Source: Streptomyces lycii | GTDB lineage: Bacteria; Actinomycetota; Actinomycetes; Streptomycetales; Streptomycetaceae | Reading direction: 5' to 3' | Assembly (NCBI RefSeq): GCF_009735685.1 | Contig: NZ_WHPN01000271.1 | Span: 53,538-98,231, forward strand | DNA length: 44,694 nt | In this document: positions 18,080 through 26,373 of the stretch, piece by piece | How positions within the stretch are numbered: the stretch's first letter is position 1 | Layout: the number at the start of each line of letters is the position of its first letter | Program-made: the position numbers and the translations under genes | Notes under the pieces: generated by a model | What the model saw: only the letters and a program-made list of their open reading frames with translations | Databases searched by the model: none | What the model was told of the DNA's origin: nothing

Positions 18080-18223
18080 GCGCCGTTGGCCGTGATCGTT
18101 GCCGTGGCCGCTGATGCGGCGGCTGCGCTGCCGACGATCGTGAAAGCCTGGCGCGATCCCGGTCCCGAGAACCTTCTCCTCTACGTCCTCGTCGGCGCCG
18201 GTGCCACGATCACACGGGGGCGG
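18080..18223 (+). pseudogene. fragment of a membrane protein
   Basis: In the same open frame as the TetR fragment comes APLAVIVAVAADAAAALPTI, then VKAWRDPGPENLLLYVLVGAG. A hydrophobic segment followed by a P-T-x-x-K-A-W and P-x-x-E-N pattern resembles small actinobacterial multi-pass membrane proteins. Only about 45 residues are present, so the identity is tentative. Confidence 0.4.
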
Positions 18224-18376
18224 GTGCCACGGATCGGACGGGTCGTGGTCGTGTCCCGCGGTGGTGCCGGTGGTGCCGGAGGCGAGGCAGGGGCCGGGTG
18301 CCGCCTGGCAGAGACGCGCCGCAGCCGTTCGTCGGCGCCCGGCCGTGCCCGGTCCAGGTGCCCAGCGTGTGCGGGG

Positions 18377-19171
18377 TCAGCCGCGGACCCCGAAGTCGAC
18401 GCGGTCGGTGAGACCGGCGGCGGCGAAGGCGGCGACGAGTTCGTCGCGGCCCTCGGTGAAGTGGGCCCAGCTGTCGTAGTGGACGGGGACGACCCGGCCG
18501 GCGTCGAGGATCTTCGCTGCCTGAGCGGCCTGGGCGCTGTCCAGGACGAGCACCTCGCCGTCGAAGACTTCGGTGAAGCGGGGTGCTCCGGCGAAGAGGA
18601 GGGCCGTGTCGACCGGGGCGAAGCGTTCGGCGATCTCCTTGACCGCGTCGAGCGAGGCGTTGTCGCCGCTGACGTAGACGGTGGGCAGACCCTCTCCGGC
18701 CAGCACGAACCCGACGACCTGGCCGGTGATCGGCTCGACCTCCTCGCGCGGGCCGGGGCCGTGGATGGCGGGCACGCCGGTCACGGTGACCGTGCCGCGC
18801 CCGCCGTCCCGGCGCTCGAACTCGACCGACTGCCAGTCGGCGAGGCCGGTGGCCGCCTCCCCGAGACGCTCTCCACCGGCGGGGGTGGTGAGCGTCAGCG
18901 GGACGTCGGCGAGCAGGGCCCGGCCGGAGGTGTCGAGATTGTCGGCGTGCTCGTCGTGGGAGAGCAGGACCACGTCGACGCGGCCGAGATCGGCCGGGCT
19001 GCCGTCGGCCGCCGCCGTCTTGGTCAGCACGGCGGCCGGTGCCCGGTGCTCGCCGGGGCCGTCGAAGGTCGGGTCGGTGAGAAAGCGCAGGCCGCCGTAC
19101 TCGAAGAGGGCAGTCGGGCCGCCGAAGACCCGGACGGGGAACGGGGCGGTGTGCAGGATCGGGGAAGACAC
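18377..19171 (-). CDS. MBL-fold metal-dependent hydrolase (UlaG-like)
   Basis: This 264-residue protein has the metal site LLSHDEHADNLD (two His and one Asp) and an AIHGPGP block, as in UlaG-like metallo-beta-lactamase-fold enzymes, with VPVHYDSWAHF near the C-terminus. UlaG itself opens a lactone; the substrate here is unknown. The GTG at 19171 was chosen over the ATG at 19186 because GAGGAG (19179-19184) lies 7 bases before the GTG and inside the longer reading. It is divergent from the third CGNR protein, with a three-copy repeat between them. Confidence 0.92.
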   Translation of the reverse strand: MSSPILHTAPFPVRVFGGPTALFEYGGLRFLTDPTFDGPGEHRAPAAVLTKTAAADGSPADLGRVDVVLLSHDEHADNLDTSGRALLADVPLTLTTPAGGERLGEAATGLADWQSVEFERRDGGRGTVTVTGVPAIHGPGPREEVEPITGQVVGFVLAGEGLPTVYVSGDNASLDAVKEIAERFAPVDTALLFAGAPRFTEVFDGEVLVLDSAQAAQAAKILDAGRVVPVHYDSWAHFTEGRDELVAAFAAAGLTDRVDFGVRG

Positions 19172-19181
19172 GAAAAAGCTC

Positions 19182-19234
19182 CTCACGGATAGATCGCATG
19201 TTAACCGTGAGTCGACTGTAGGCGTATCTCACGG
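19182..19234. promoter_or_regulatory. three CTCACGG half-sites at 23-base spacing
   Basis: CTCACGG occurs at 19182-19188, inverted (CCGTGAG) at 19205-19211, and direct again at 19228-19234. Starts are exactly 23 bases apart. The array fills the gap between the UlaG-like hydrolase and the CGNR gene; the first copy overlaps the ribosome site of the hydrolase, so a bound protein could also hinder its expression. Confidence 0.65.
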
Positions 19235-19261
19235 ATGGATGCAATCCGTACCATGAGAGGC

Positions 19262-19858
19262 ATGGAAGAGTTCGTGACGGACGAAGCCGCCCTGCCCTCG
19301 GCGCCGGGCGAGGACGAGCACCCCGCCCTGGCCCTGGCCAACAGTGCCGTCGCACTGCCCGGCGGGCACAGGGCCGACCTCCTGGGCACCCCGGCGCAGG
19401 CCGAGCAGTGGCTGGCGCGGCGCGACCTCGCCCCGGCCGACGCCGGCCTGGCGGAGGTGTGCGCGACACAGCTGCGCTCATTGCGCGAACAGGTCAGGTC
19501 GCTCCTGGCCTCCCGCGTCGCCGGCCAGCCCGCCCTGCCCGCCGCCGTCACGGCGGTCAACGACGCGATGACCCGCGTCCCCACCGCATCCCTCCTGCTG
19601 TGGGACGAGAAGACCGGTCCTTACCGCGCCACACCCCACCCCACCACCGCGATAGTCGAGCACGCCCTGGCCGTCATCGCCGCCGACGCCGCCGACCTGC
19701 TCACCGCCCCCGCCGCCGCCGCCCGCCTGACCGCCTGCGCCTCCCCGCCCTGCAACCGCTTCCTGCTCAAGCACGGCCGCCGCCAGTGGTGCTCCACCCG
19801 CTGCGGGGACCGCGCCCGCGCCGCCCGCGCCTACGCCCGCCGCACCGCGACGGACTGA
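19262..19858 (+). CDS. CGNR zinc-finger (ABATE domain) putative regulator, CGDR variant
   Basis: This is about 198 residues long and homologous to the proteins at 1106 and 15908: ABATE-like N-terminus (ALALANSAVAL), and a zinc finger with Cys149, Cys154, Cys167 and Cys171. The signature reads CGDR instead of CGNR, and the loop between the Cys pairs is shorter. The start is uncertain: ATG at 19235, 19253 and 19262 are all in frame without a well-spaced ribosome site; 19262 was chosen because it lies clear of the repeat array. It is divergent from the UlaG-like hydrolase. Confidence 0.88.
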   Translation: MEEFVTDEAALPSAPGEDEHPALALANSAVALPGGHRADLLGTPAQAEQWLARRDLAPADAGLAEVCATQLRSLREQVRSLLASRVAGQPALPAAVTAVNDAMTRVPTASLLLWDEKTGPYRATPHPTTAIVEHALAVIAADAADLLTAPAAAARLTACASPPCNRFLLKHGRRQWCSTRCGDRARAARAYARRTATD

Positions 19859-20029
19859 CGGCGTCACGTCGTCGGCCCAGCAGGTCACCAGGCACACCGG
19901 CTGCCAGCTCCGCTGCCATCACGGCCTGCTGGGGCGCCGCAGCCGACGCCTCCGACGACGACCCCGAGCACCGACCGGCCGCGGAGCGCACCCGCATCGC
20001 CCGGGTCACCCCTCTGACCGCCCGGCCCG

Positions 20030-20283
20030 ACCACGCCGGAGACCGTGCTCGACGTGGGCTGCGGTACCGGCTCCCCGTCCAAGCTCATCGCCGAAGCCTG
20101 GCCACCGGGTCACCGGCGTCGGCCTCGCGCCGAAGACGGTGGAACAGGCGCAGGCGAAATTGCGATCCGCCGGCCTGGAGGGACGCTTCCTCGTGGGCGA
20201 CGCCACCAGCCGAAGACCTCAGCGGCGATCCCGCCCTGTGGCGGTCGACGGCCTCCTGCTCGTGGTTCTGCTGCGTAGGCACT
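20030..20283 (+). pseudogene. frameshifted SAM-dependent methyltransferase relic
   Basis: Motif I of class I methyltransferases is clear (ETVLDVGCGTGSPSKLIAEAW from about 20039). The continuation VTGVGLAPKTVEQAQAKLRS with LEGRFLVGDAT is in the next frame from 20109, and AEDLSGDPALW and VDGLLLVVLL need further frame changes. About 80 residues of a 250-residue enzyme remain, with no start. The gap from 19859 to 20390 holds nothing else. Confidence 0.75.
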
Positions 20284-20390
20284 GTGTCGCCGTCCTCGCC
20301 CGCTGATCACCGCCCGGGCGCCGGGATACCCGTTCTCGTCCCGGCCCACGGACCGGACACCTGCGATGAGCGGACCGTGGCGTTGCCGGC

Positions 20391-21413
20391 CTACGCCGTG
20401 GTCTCCAACCCCATGAGGCGGGCGATCAGGTCGTCCAGGCTGATCAGTCCGGTGAGCCGGCCCTCGTCGTCGCGGATCACCGCCAGAGAGGACCGTCGGC
20501 GGCGCAGCTGCTCGACCGCGTGCGAGATGCTGTCGCTCTCGTACAGCTCGGGCACCGGACGAGCCAGGTCACGGGCGGTGACGGCCCGGCCGCGAGCCCG
20601 GGCGACCAGGGCGTCGCGGCTGTGCACGGACCCGAGGACCGTCCTGCCGTCCAGGACGAGCAGCCGTGTCCGGTCCGCGGCAGCGGCGCGGGCCACGATC
20701 GCGTCCAGGCCGGCACCGGCCGGAACGGTGGTGATGTCCTCCGCCGGTGTCCGGAGCTGCGCGACCGGGGTCTGCGGTTCGGTCAGGGAGCGGGTGATCA
20801 GTTCGGAGTCGACCTTGTTGATCAGCCCGAGGCGCTCGGATTCCGTCACGAGGTGGGTGAGCTGCTCGCGGTTGTGCACGGTCGCCAGCTCGTCGCGCGG
20901 CTGGACCCGGCACATGCGCACCAGGGCGTTGCTGACCTTGTTGAGCAGCCAGATCAGGGGGCGTACGGCCTTGGCCACGGCGCGAAAGGGCGGGGCCAGG
21001 AGCATGGCCGAGCGCTCGGGATGGGCGATGGCCCATGATTTGGGTGCCATTTCGCCGACCACCATGTGCAGGAACACCACGAGGGTCATGGCGAAGGCGA
21101 AGGCGAGGCCGTAGCTGAGTCCGCTCGGCAGGCCGATGTCGTGCAGCAGCGGGTCGACCTGGTGTGAGATGGCGGGCTTGGAGATCGAGCCCAGGCCCAG
21201 GGTGCAGATGGTGATCCCGAGCTGTGCTCCGGCCAGCATCAGGGACAGCTCCCGCATGCCGGAGAGAGCTGCCCTGGCGCCTCGCTTCCCGTCGGCGGCG
21301 GCCTTCTCCATGCGGTGGCGTTTGGCGGCGACCAGGGCGAATTCGGCCGCGACGAAGAAGCCGCTGCCGGCCAGCAGCAGGACCGTGACGAAGAGGGCCG
21401 TCGGAAAGTTCAT
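20391..21413 (-). CDS. CNNM/CBS-domain membrane protein (hemolysin family), second of pair
   Basis: This 340-residue protein has an N-terminal CNNM (DUF21) domain with three or four membrane segments between residues 1 and 165, including the signatures FFVAAEFALVAA and LAGAQLGITICTLGLG, then two CBS domains (about 195-335) that bind adenosyl nucleotides in relatives. It ends after the CBS pair and lacks the CorC/HlyC domain present in its neighbour. Family members export or sense Mg2+ or related cations. Its ATG overlaps the stop of the upstream gene (ATGA at 21410-21413), so the two are translationally coupled. Confidence 0.95.
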   Translation of the reverse strand: MNFPTALFVTVLLLAGSGFFVAAEFALVAAKRHRMEKAAADGKRGARAALSGMRELSLMLAGAQLGITICTLGLGSISKPAISHQVDPLLHDIGLPSGLSYGLAFAFAMTLVVFLHMVVGEMAPKSWAIAHPERSAMLLAPPFRAVAKAVRPLIWLLNKVSNALVRMCRVQPRDELATVHNREQLTHLVTESERLGLINKVDSELITRSLTEPQTPVAQLRTPAEDITTVPAGAGLDAIVARAAAADRTRLLVLDGRTVLGSVHSRDALVARARGRAVTARDLARPVPELYESDSISHAVEQLRRRRSSLAVIRDDEGRLTGLISLDDLIARLMGLETTA

Positions 21414-22735
21414 GACTGCGCCTCCTCGGCGGCGTTCTCGGCGTGGACCCGGCGTTCGATGCGGACGCGTTCGGGGACGTGCCGGTCCAGGGTCAGGACG
21501 TGGAGGTCGACACCGTCCACAGTGAGCCGGTCCCCGACAGCGGGGAAGCGGCCGAGCCGGTCGATGATCAGACCAGCAGTCGTGTCGTAATCCTCCTCCT
21601 CGGGGAGCACGATTCCGGTGGCCGCCTCGATCTCGTCGAGGCGGCGTCCGGCGTCGATGAGCCAGCCGCCGCCGTCGGCGACCGCGAGCTCGACCACCAC
21701 GTCGTTCTCGTCGGCGATGTCGCCGACGAGTTCCTCGGCGACATCCTCGTAGGTGACGATGCCCGAGACGCCGCCGTGCTCGTCGAGAACGATCGCGAAC
21801 TCGTCGTCGCCTGCGCGCATCTGTGCCACCGCGTCCGGCAGCGGAAGCGTGTCGGGCAGCAGCAACGGCGGGCGCGCGGCCGCTCCGGCCGTGGTGCCTT
21901 CGAGGAGGCCGGCGGGAAGCCGCATCAGATCACGTACGCCGATGGCACCGGCCACGTCGTCGGGGTGGTCGCCGAAGACCGGGTAGTTGGAGTGGCCGTG
22001 CTCGGCGATCAGTTCCACCACGGCGGCGGCGGTGGAGTTCTTGTGTACGAAGACGGCGTCCGCACGCGGCACCATGACTTCACCCAGCGTGCGGTCGGAG
22101 AACTCCACCGCGTGGTCGACCAGCTCGGCCGTGTCGGCCGGGAGGTGCCCCTGTTCGTGTGACTCACCGATCAGGTGGCTGAGTTCTTCGAGAGTGGCTC
22201 CGTGATGCAGTTCCTCGACCGGCTCGATGCCGATCCTGCGCAGCAGTCTGTTCGCCGCGCCGTCGAAGACACGCACGACCGGGCCGATGATCTTCAGGTA
22301 GGCGAGCGTGGAGGCGGCCAGCGATTTGGCCAGCCGCTCCGGTACGGCCAGCGCCAGGTTCTTGGGAGCCAGCTCCCCCAGCACCATCTGCACGACGGTT
22401 GCCAGGACGAAGGCGAGCACCACGGAGATCGCGGAGACCGCGCCGCCGGGCAGGCCGGCTCCTTCGAGCACCGGGCGGAGCAGCGCGGACACGGACGGTT
22501 CGGCGAGGAAGCCGACGACCAGGCCGGTCACGGTGATCCCGAGCTGGGCGCCCGAGAGCATGAAGGAGAGCCGCTCCAGCACTCGCAGGGCCCGGACGGC
22601 TCGTCTGTCGCCTGCTTCCGCCTCGCGGGCGAGTGCGAAACGGTCGGCGGCGACGTACGCGAACTCCTGGGCGACGAAGTATCCCGTGCCGGCGGTCAGC
22701 ACCAGGACGGCCAGCAGGCCGAGGGCGGCCGTCAC
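21410..22735 (-). CDS. CNNM/CBS/CorC-HlyC membrane protein (hemolysin family), first of pair
   Basis: This 441-residue protein has a CNNM domain (residues 1-190, signatures YFVAQEFAYVA and LSGAQLGITVTGLVVG), two CBS domains (about 205-330), and a C-terminal CorC/HlyC transporter-associated domain (about 345-430, with GWLIDAGRRLDEIE). It is predicted to be a cation (Mg2+/Co2+-type) transporter or sensor. The GTG at 22735 was chosen because relatives begin MTAALxLLAVL here; the reading upstream shows no membrane or family character and no clear ribosome site exists. Promoter region contains a weak BlaI-like dyad. Confidence 0.94.
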   Translation of the reverse strand: MTAALGLLAVLVLTAGTGYFVAQEFAYVAADRFALAREAEAGDRRAVRALRVLERLSFMLSGAQLGITVTGLVVGFLAEPSVSALLRPVLEGAGLPGGAVSAISVVLAFVLATVVQMVLGELAPKNLALAVPERLAKSLAASTLAYLKIIGPVVRVFDGAANRLLRRIGIEPVEELHHGATLEELSHLIGESHEQGHLPADTAELVDHAVEFSDRTLGEVMVPRADAVFVHKNSTAAAVVELIAEHGHSNYPVFGDHPDDVAGAIGVRDLMRLPAGLLEGTTAGAAARPPLLLPDTLPLPDAVAQMRAGDDEFAIVLDEHGGVSGIVTYEDVAEELVGDIADENDVVVELAVADGGGWLIDAGRRLDEIEAATGIVLPEEEDYDTTAGLIIDRLGRFPAVGDRLTVDGVDLHVLTLDRHVPERVRIERRVHAENAAEEAQS

Positions 22736-22851
22736 CGAGCACCACCGTGCCGGGAGGCACCCCGGCCGTGGTCCGTTGGTCGGTGACTCGGCCCCGAGGG
22801 ATCCGTCGGTCTGGCGGGCAAAGAACGCTCCTTCGAGGGAACCGTCAATTT

Positions 22852-22866
22852 CTACACCCACTGTAA
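22852..22866. promoter_or_regulatory. weak BlaI-like dyad before the CNNM pair
   Basis: CTACACCCACTGTAA has TACA and TGTA arms like the two better boxes nearby, but the spacer is one base longer. It lies 117 bases upstream of the leftward CNNM gene. Confidence 0.35.
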
Positions 22867-23009
22867 AGGCACGGCGAAGGCGTGGCAGGGAGCTGTATGC
22901 CCCAGGGGCGTCCTCCGGGCGTAGCCCGTCCGAGTGCCGGGCGGATTCGGTGCTCCACCCGGGAAGGTCCGAGGTTCCCCCTTTGCGGAGCCGTCGCCAT
23001 CCGTATGCT

Positions 23010-23025
23010 TCTACAGGCGTGTAGA
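23010..23025. promoter_or_regulatory. BlaI-type operator in the CNNM/Spo0M divergent promoter
   Basis: TCTACAGGCGTGTAGA is a perfect dyad with 6-base arms and a 4-base spacer, of the TACA-N4-TGTA kind recognised by BlaI/MecI repressors. It lies 161 bases before the Spo0M-like gene and 275 bases before the CNNM pair. The same arms occur beside the blaI-like gene itself. Confidence 0.7.
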
Positions 23026-23186
23026 TTACGTCTCTTCGTCGCGGGGCGTGCCATGCCCACGATCGCTGTGAGCAAGGGCACTGGCCGGCCTGACGAGGAC
23101 GGTGGAGTCGGCACGCCACCACGGTTCCGGCCAGGGCGCCGGCGTCGCGCAAGAATCACAAGCATCACGAAGGAGTGGACGCCACG

Positions 23187-24170
23187 ATGGTGTTCAAACG
23201 CCTGCTCGGCTCGCTCGGCGTCGGCGGACCCGCCGCCGACACGGTTCTGACCCCGGGTGCGGTGCTGCCCGGCGGAGTCCTCACCGGCGAAGTGCGCCTC
23301 CAGGGAGGCAGCACGGACTTCGGCATCGAGCACATCACGCTGGAACTGGTCGCCCGCGTGGAGGCGGAGACCGAGGAAGGGGAGCACAGAGGCGTCGTCG
23401 TTTTCGAGCGGTTCACCGTCGGAGGCGGCTTCCGTCTCGCCCAGGACGAGCAGCACAGTGTGCCGTTCACGGTGACGCTGCCGTGGGAGACGCCGATCAG
23501 CGAACTGCACGGCCAGCCCCTCGGCATCGTCCTCGGCCTGCGCACCGAACTCGGGGTGGCCGGTGCCAAGGACACGGGGGACCTCGACCCCATCGCGGTC
23601 CGGCCCCTGCCGGTCCAGGAGGCGATCCTGGAAGCCTTCGGCCGGAACGGCTTCGGCTTCAGGTCCGCCGACCTCGAATACGGCCGCATCGGCGGCACGG
23701 GCCAGCAGCTGCCCTTCTACCAGGAGATCGAGCTGGTGCCCTCTCCTCGGTACGCGCATGCCGTGAACGAGATCGAGGTGACGTTCCTCGCCACCCCGGG
23801 CGGCATGGAGGTCGTCCTGGAGGCCGACAAGCGCGGCGGACCGCTCGAAGGCGGTCATGACGCGCTGACCCGCTTCACCGTCAGCCGGCACGGTGTCGAG
23901 GACACCGACTGGAGCGCCGAGGTCGACAGCTGGGTCCGCCGGCTCGTCGAACGGCGTTCCCACTACGGAACTCACTCCCCGTACGGGCACGGTGAGGACC
24001 ACCACGACGCGGGCCACGGTCACCGGTCCGGCCCTGGCCTCGGCACCGCTGTCGCCGCCGGTGCGGCCGGCCTCGCCGTCGGTGTGGCCGGCGGCATGGT
24101 CGCCGCCGAAGTCGCCGACGAAGCCGGTGACTTCTTCGAAGGCGGCGAAGAGGAGCCCGGCGAGGACTGA
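23187..24170 (+). CDS. Spo0M-like sporulation control protein
   Basis: This 327-residue protein has the Spo0M arrestin-like domain over about residues 1-235 (MVFKRLLGSLGVGGP, then GGSTDFGIEHITLELVARVE and VPFTVTLPWETPIS). It is followed by a linker with many His and Gly residues (GHGEDHHDAGHGHRSGPG) and a Gly/Ala-rich helix (GTAVAAGAAGLAVGVAGGMV). Spo0M affects early sporulation and cell shape in Bacillus; its role in actinomycetes is not settled. The ATG at 23187, with AAGGAG at 23169-23174, was chosen over the GTG at 23175 that touches the ribosome site. Upstream lies a BlaI-type box. Confidence 0.93.
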   Translation: MVFKRLLGSLGVGGPAADTVLTPGAVLPGGVLTGEVRLQGGSTDFGIEHITLELVARVEAETEEGEHRGVVVFERFTVGGGFRLAQDEQHSVPFTVTLPWETPISELHGQPLGIVLGLRTELGVAGAKDTGDLDPIAVRPLPVQEAILEAFGRNGFGFRSADLEYGRIGGTGQQLPFYQEIELVPSPRYAHAVNEIEVTFLATPGGMEVVLEADKRGGPLEGGHDALTRFTVSRHGVEDTDWSAEVDSWVRRLVERRSHYGTHSPYGHGEDHHDAGHGHRSGPGLGTAVAAGAAGLAVGVAGGMVAAEVADEAGDFFEGGEEEPGED

Positions 24171-24283
24171 GACGCCGACCGACCTCACCGACCACTGTCC
24201 GCACGTACCGGCAAACCGGCTGTCCGGGGCCGGGAGTTCCCCCTGGCACCGCCCGGACGACCCCCGACACTTACGGAGTTCTC

Positions 24284-24739
24284 ATGGCCCTGTGGGACCG
24301 CGTCAAGGAATCCGCCTCGATGATGCAGACACAGCTCACGGCGAAGAAGAACGACCTGAAGAGCGGCGCCTTCCGCGACGCCTCCATGGCGATGTGCGCG
24401 CTGGTCGCCGCTGCCGACGGCACCATCGACCCGTCCGAGCGGCAGCGCGTGGCGCAGCTGATCGCCTCCAACGAGGTGCTGCAGAACTTCCCCGCCGACG
24501 ATCTCCAGCGTCGCTTCGACGACAGCCTGACCAAACTGACCACCGACTTCGCCCTCGGCAAGGTCAGCGTCATGCAGGAGGTCGCCAAGGCGAAGAAGAA
24601 GCCCGCCGAGGCACGTGCCGTGATCCAGATCGGCATCGTCATCGGCGGCGCAGACGGTGACTTCGACAAGACCGAGCAGGCCGTCGTCCGCGAAGCCTGC
24701 TACATCCTCGAACTGCCGCCGCGGGAGTTCGACCTCTGA
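24284..24739 (+). CDS. TerB family tellurite resistance-like protein
   Basis: This 151-residue helical protein has two acidic metal-binding loops typical of TerB: AAADGTIDPSER near residues 42-53 and GGADGDFDKTEQ near 121-132. TerB proteins are linked to the inner membrane and stress responses rather than to tellurite alone. GGAG is 6 bases before the ATG. It follows the Spo0M-like gene by 113 bases on the same strand and probably shares its transcript; it is followed by a hairpin. Confidence 0.93.
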   Translation: MALWDRVKESASMMQTQLTAKKNDLKSGAFRDASMAMCALVAAADGTIDPSERQRVAQLIASNEVLQNFPADDLQRRFDDSLTKLTTDFALGKVSVMQEVAKAKKKPAEARAVIQIGIVIGGADGDFDKTEQAVVREACYILELPPREFDL

Positions 24740-24753
24740 CCGCCCGGACTCCG

Positions 24754-24786
24754 GCGTCGTCGCCGCGCCTCGCGTGACGACGACGC
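24754..24786 (+). terminator. hairpin after TerB gene
   Basis: A perfect 9-base stem (GCGTCGTCG at 24754-24762 with CGACGACGC at 24778-24786) and a 15-base loop lie between the convergent TerB and M56 genes. Confidence 0.65.
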
Positions 24787-24851
24787 CGCGGGCCACCAAG
24801 GCACGGCCGTACGGCCCGGGAACAGGGACCACGCAGGTCGGCTGCCCGGAA

Positions 24852-25790
24852 TCACAGAGGGGTGGCCGCCCGGAGAATGAAGAAGAGCGTCACGGCGGAG
24901 TTGGCCGAGGAGAGGGCGGACACCGTCGTGCCCGCGGCGGCGCCCCAGGCGGCCAGACCCACCGTGGTGGACACCGGTGGCCAGACACACACGGCAGGCG
25001 CCGGTTCCAGCAGCGCGGCCACCCGGCGCGGCACCGGCCCCGCGGCCGCGAATCCGGCGAGGGTCGGGATGGGTGCCCCGCGCGTGACCAGTCCCGCCTT
25101 GCCGATGGCCCTGGCCACGACGCGCCGACTGCCGACCGCCGTGGCCGCCTCCTCGTCCGCCCACCGCTCCGCGGTGTAGGTCACCGCGGTACGCAGCGGA
25201 CGCAGAAAAGGATTGGCCAGCGCGGCCAGCCGCACCACAAGAAGAAAGCGGTGGTGACGGCCCACGAGGTGCGCCCGTTCGTGCGCGAACAGTGCCCGGC
25301 GCTCCGACGCGCTCAATCCCGCCAGCATCCCGGTCGTGACCACGACCCGGCCGGTGCCCCGGAGCCCACCGGGCAAGGCATACGCGTACGGGGTCCGGTC
25401 GGGCAGTACCGCCACCGACCTCGACGGCAGCGCGGAGAGTGCCTCGCCCGCCCGGCGGCGCATCCGGTCGTGACGCCAGGAAAGCCGGGCGCACGAGACG
25501 AGCACGGCGGTCAACGCGGGGATGGCGGCCGTGCCCGCGACGTCGTCGTAGGGAACCGCCTCCCGCACCTCGGGATCGGACCAGCCGTCGGGAAGGGGAT
25601 TGCCGGGCAACTGCGCGGTACCGACCACGACGAGCAGCGCCAGGCACAGTGTGCTGCACACGGCGAGCACGCCCGCGACCACCGACAGCAGCCAGGTGGC
25701 CGCCCGCGGATGCAGACGCTGCTCGGCCAGCCGCGCCACCGGCCACGCGCTCAAGGGCAGGACCAGCGGCAGGAAGACGAAGACTCCCAT
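24852..25790 (-). CDS. M56 family membrane metallopeptidase (BlaR-like without sensor domain)
   Basis: This 312-residue membrane protein has hydrophobic segments near residues 1-18, 32-60, 85-102 and 178-198 and the zinc motif HERAH at 170-174, with a further acidic ligand probably in TAERWADEEAA. M56 peptidases work with BlaI/MecI-type repressors, cleaving or triggering loss of the repressor upon a signal. There is no penicillin-binding sensor domain, so the signal is not expected to be a beta-lactam. The start is 4 bases from the stop of the blaI-like gene, making a tight two-gene operon. Confidence 0.94.
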   Translation of the reverse strand: MGVFVFLPLVLPLSAWPVARLAEQRLHPRAATWLLSVVAGVLAVCSTLCLALLVVVGTAQLPGNPLPDGWSDPEVREAVPYDDVAGTAAIPALTAVLVSCARLSWRHDRMRRRAGEALSALPSRSVAVLPDRTPYAYALPGGLRGTGRVVVTTGMLAGLSASERRALFAHERAHLVGRHHRFLLVVRLAALANPFLRPLRTAVTYTAERWADEEAATAVGSRRVVARAIGKAGLVTRGAPIPTLAGFAAAGPVPRRVAALLEPAPAVCVWPPVSTTVGLAAWGAAAGTTVSALSSANSAVTLFFILRAATPL

Positions 25791-25794
25791 GCGG

Positions 25795-26169
25795 TCAGCC
25801 TTCCCCCTCGTCTTCCACCTGAGCCAGCAGACGGCGCAGGAGCTGTTCGTCCCCTGGTGGCAGAGCGGTCACGAAACTGGCGAGCACCGCCTTCCGGTCC
25901 GATTCCGCGTCCAGCATCTTCCGCATGCGCAGAGCGGCAAGACCCGCCTCGTCGGCGGTCGGCGTCCACTCGAAGGAGCGCCCGGTCCGCTCCCGGGACA
26001 CCGCTCCTTTGGCGTGCAGTCGGGTCAGGATGGTGATGACCGTGGTGTAGGCGAGATCACCGCCCAGTCGTTCCTGCACCCACGCGGCGTTCACCGGCCC
26101 CGGCGCCTCACGCAGCGCTGCCAGCACTTGGCCCTCCAGCTCTCCCTGACCCCGTCGGCGAGGTGTCAT
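25795..26169 (-). CDS. BlaI/MecI/CopY family repressor
   Basis: This 124-residue repressor has a winged helix over about residues 8-80 (GELEGQVLAALREAPGPV, then AYTTVITILTRLHAKGAVSRER) and a C-terminal dimerisation helix region. The ATG at 26169 was chosen because GGGAGG lies just upstream and the family starts at this point; the in-frame extension to 26286 lacks family character. It should repress its own operon with the M56 peptidase, the divergent tatA and, through matching boxes, the Spo0M and CNNM genes. Inactivation would be by the M56 partner. Confidence 0.95.
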   Translation of the reverse strand: MTPRRRGQGELEGQVLAALREAPGPVNAAWVQERLGGDLAYTTVITILTRLHAKGAVSRERTGRSFEWTPTADEAGLAALRMRKMLDAESDRKAVLASFVTALPPGDEQLLRRLLAQVEDEGEG

Positions 26170-26298
26170 CCCGGCTTCCTCCCTTCTCTGCTGCCGGCGC
26201 TCCCGGCGCTGAAGCAGCTCATCGTACTGAGCACGGACGCCGCCTTCGGCCGGCGTACCGCCGGTTTCGGGCCGCTCCGGGCCCACTCCACCATTCTT

Positions 26299-26312
26299 CT
26301 ACAGTGATGTAG
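26299..26312. promoter_or_regulatory. BlaI-type operator between blaI-like gene and tatA
   Basis: CTACAGTGATGTAG is a perfect dyad with 5-base arms and a 4-base spacer, lying in the 204-base divergent gap, 130 bases before the repressor gene and 62 bases before tatA. It matches the dyad at 23010-23025 in arms and spacer length. Confidence 0.8.
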
Positions 26313-26373
26313 TTTTGACTCGGCTCCCACCGGGCCGACGGCCTTGCGGCTCTCCGAAAGGAAACGGAAACAG

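Noticed and set aside
16937..19192. 751-codon plus-strand frame
   Set aside because: It is mostly antisense to the reductase and UlaG-like genes. Only the part at 17951-18223 resembles proteins, and that is reported as relics.
22845..24188. 447-codon minus-strand frame opposite the Spo0M-like gene
   Set aside because: It is the shadow of a well-supported gene.
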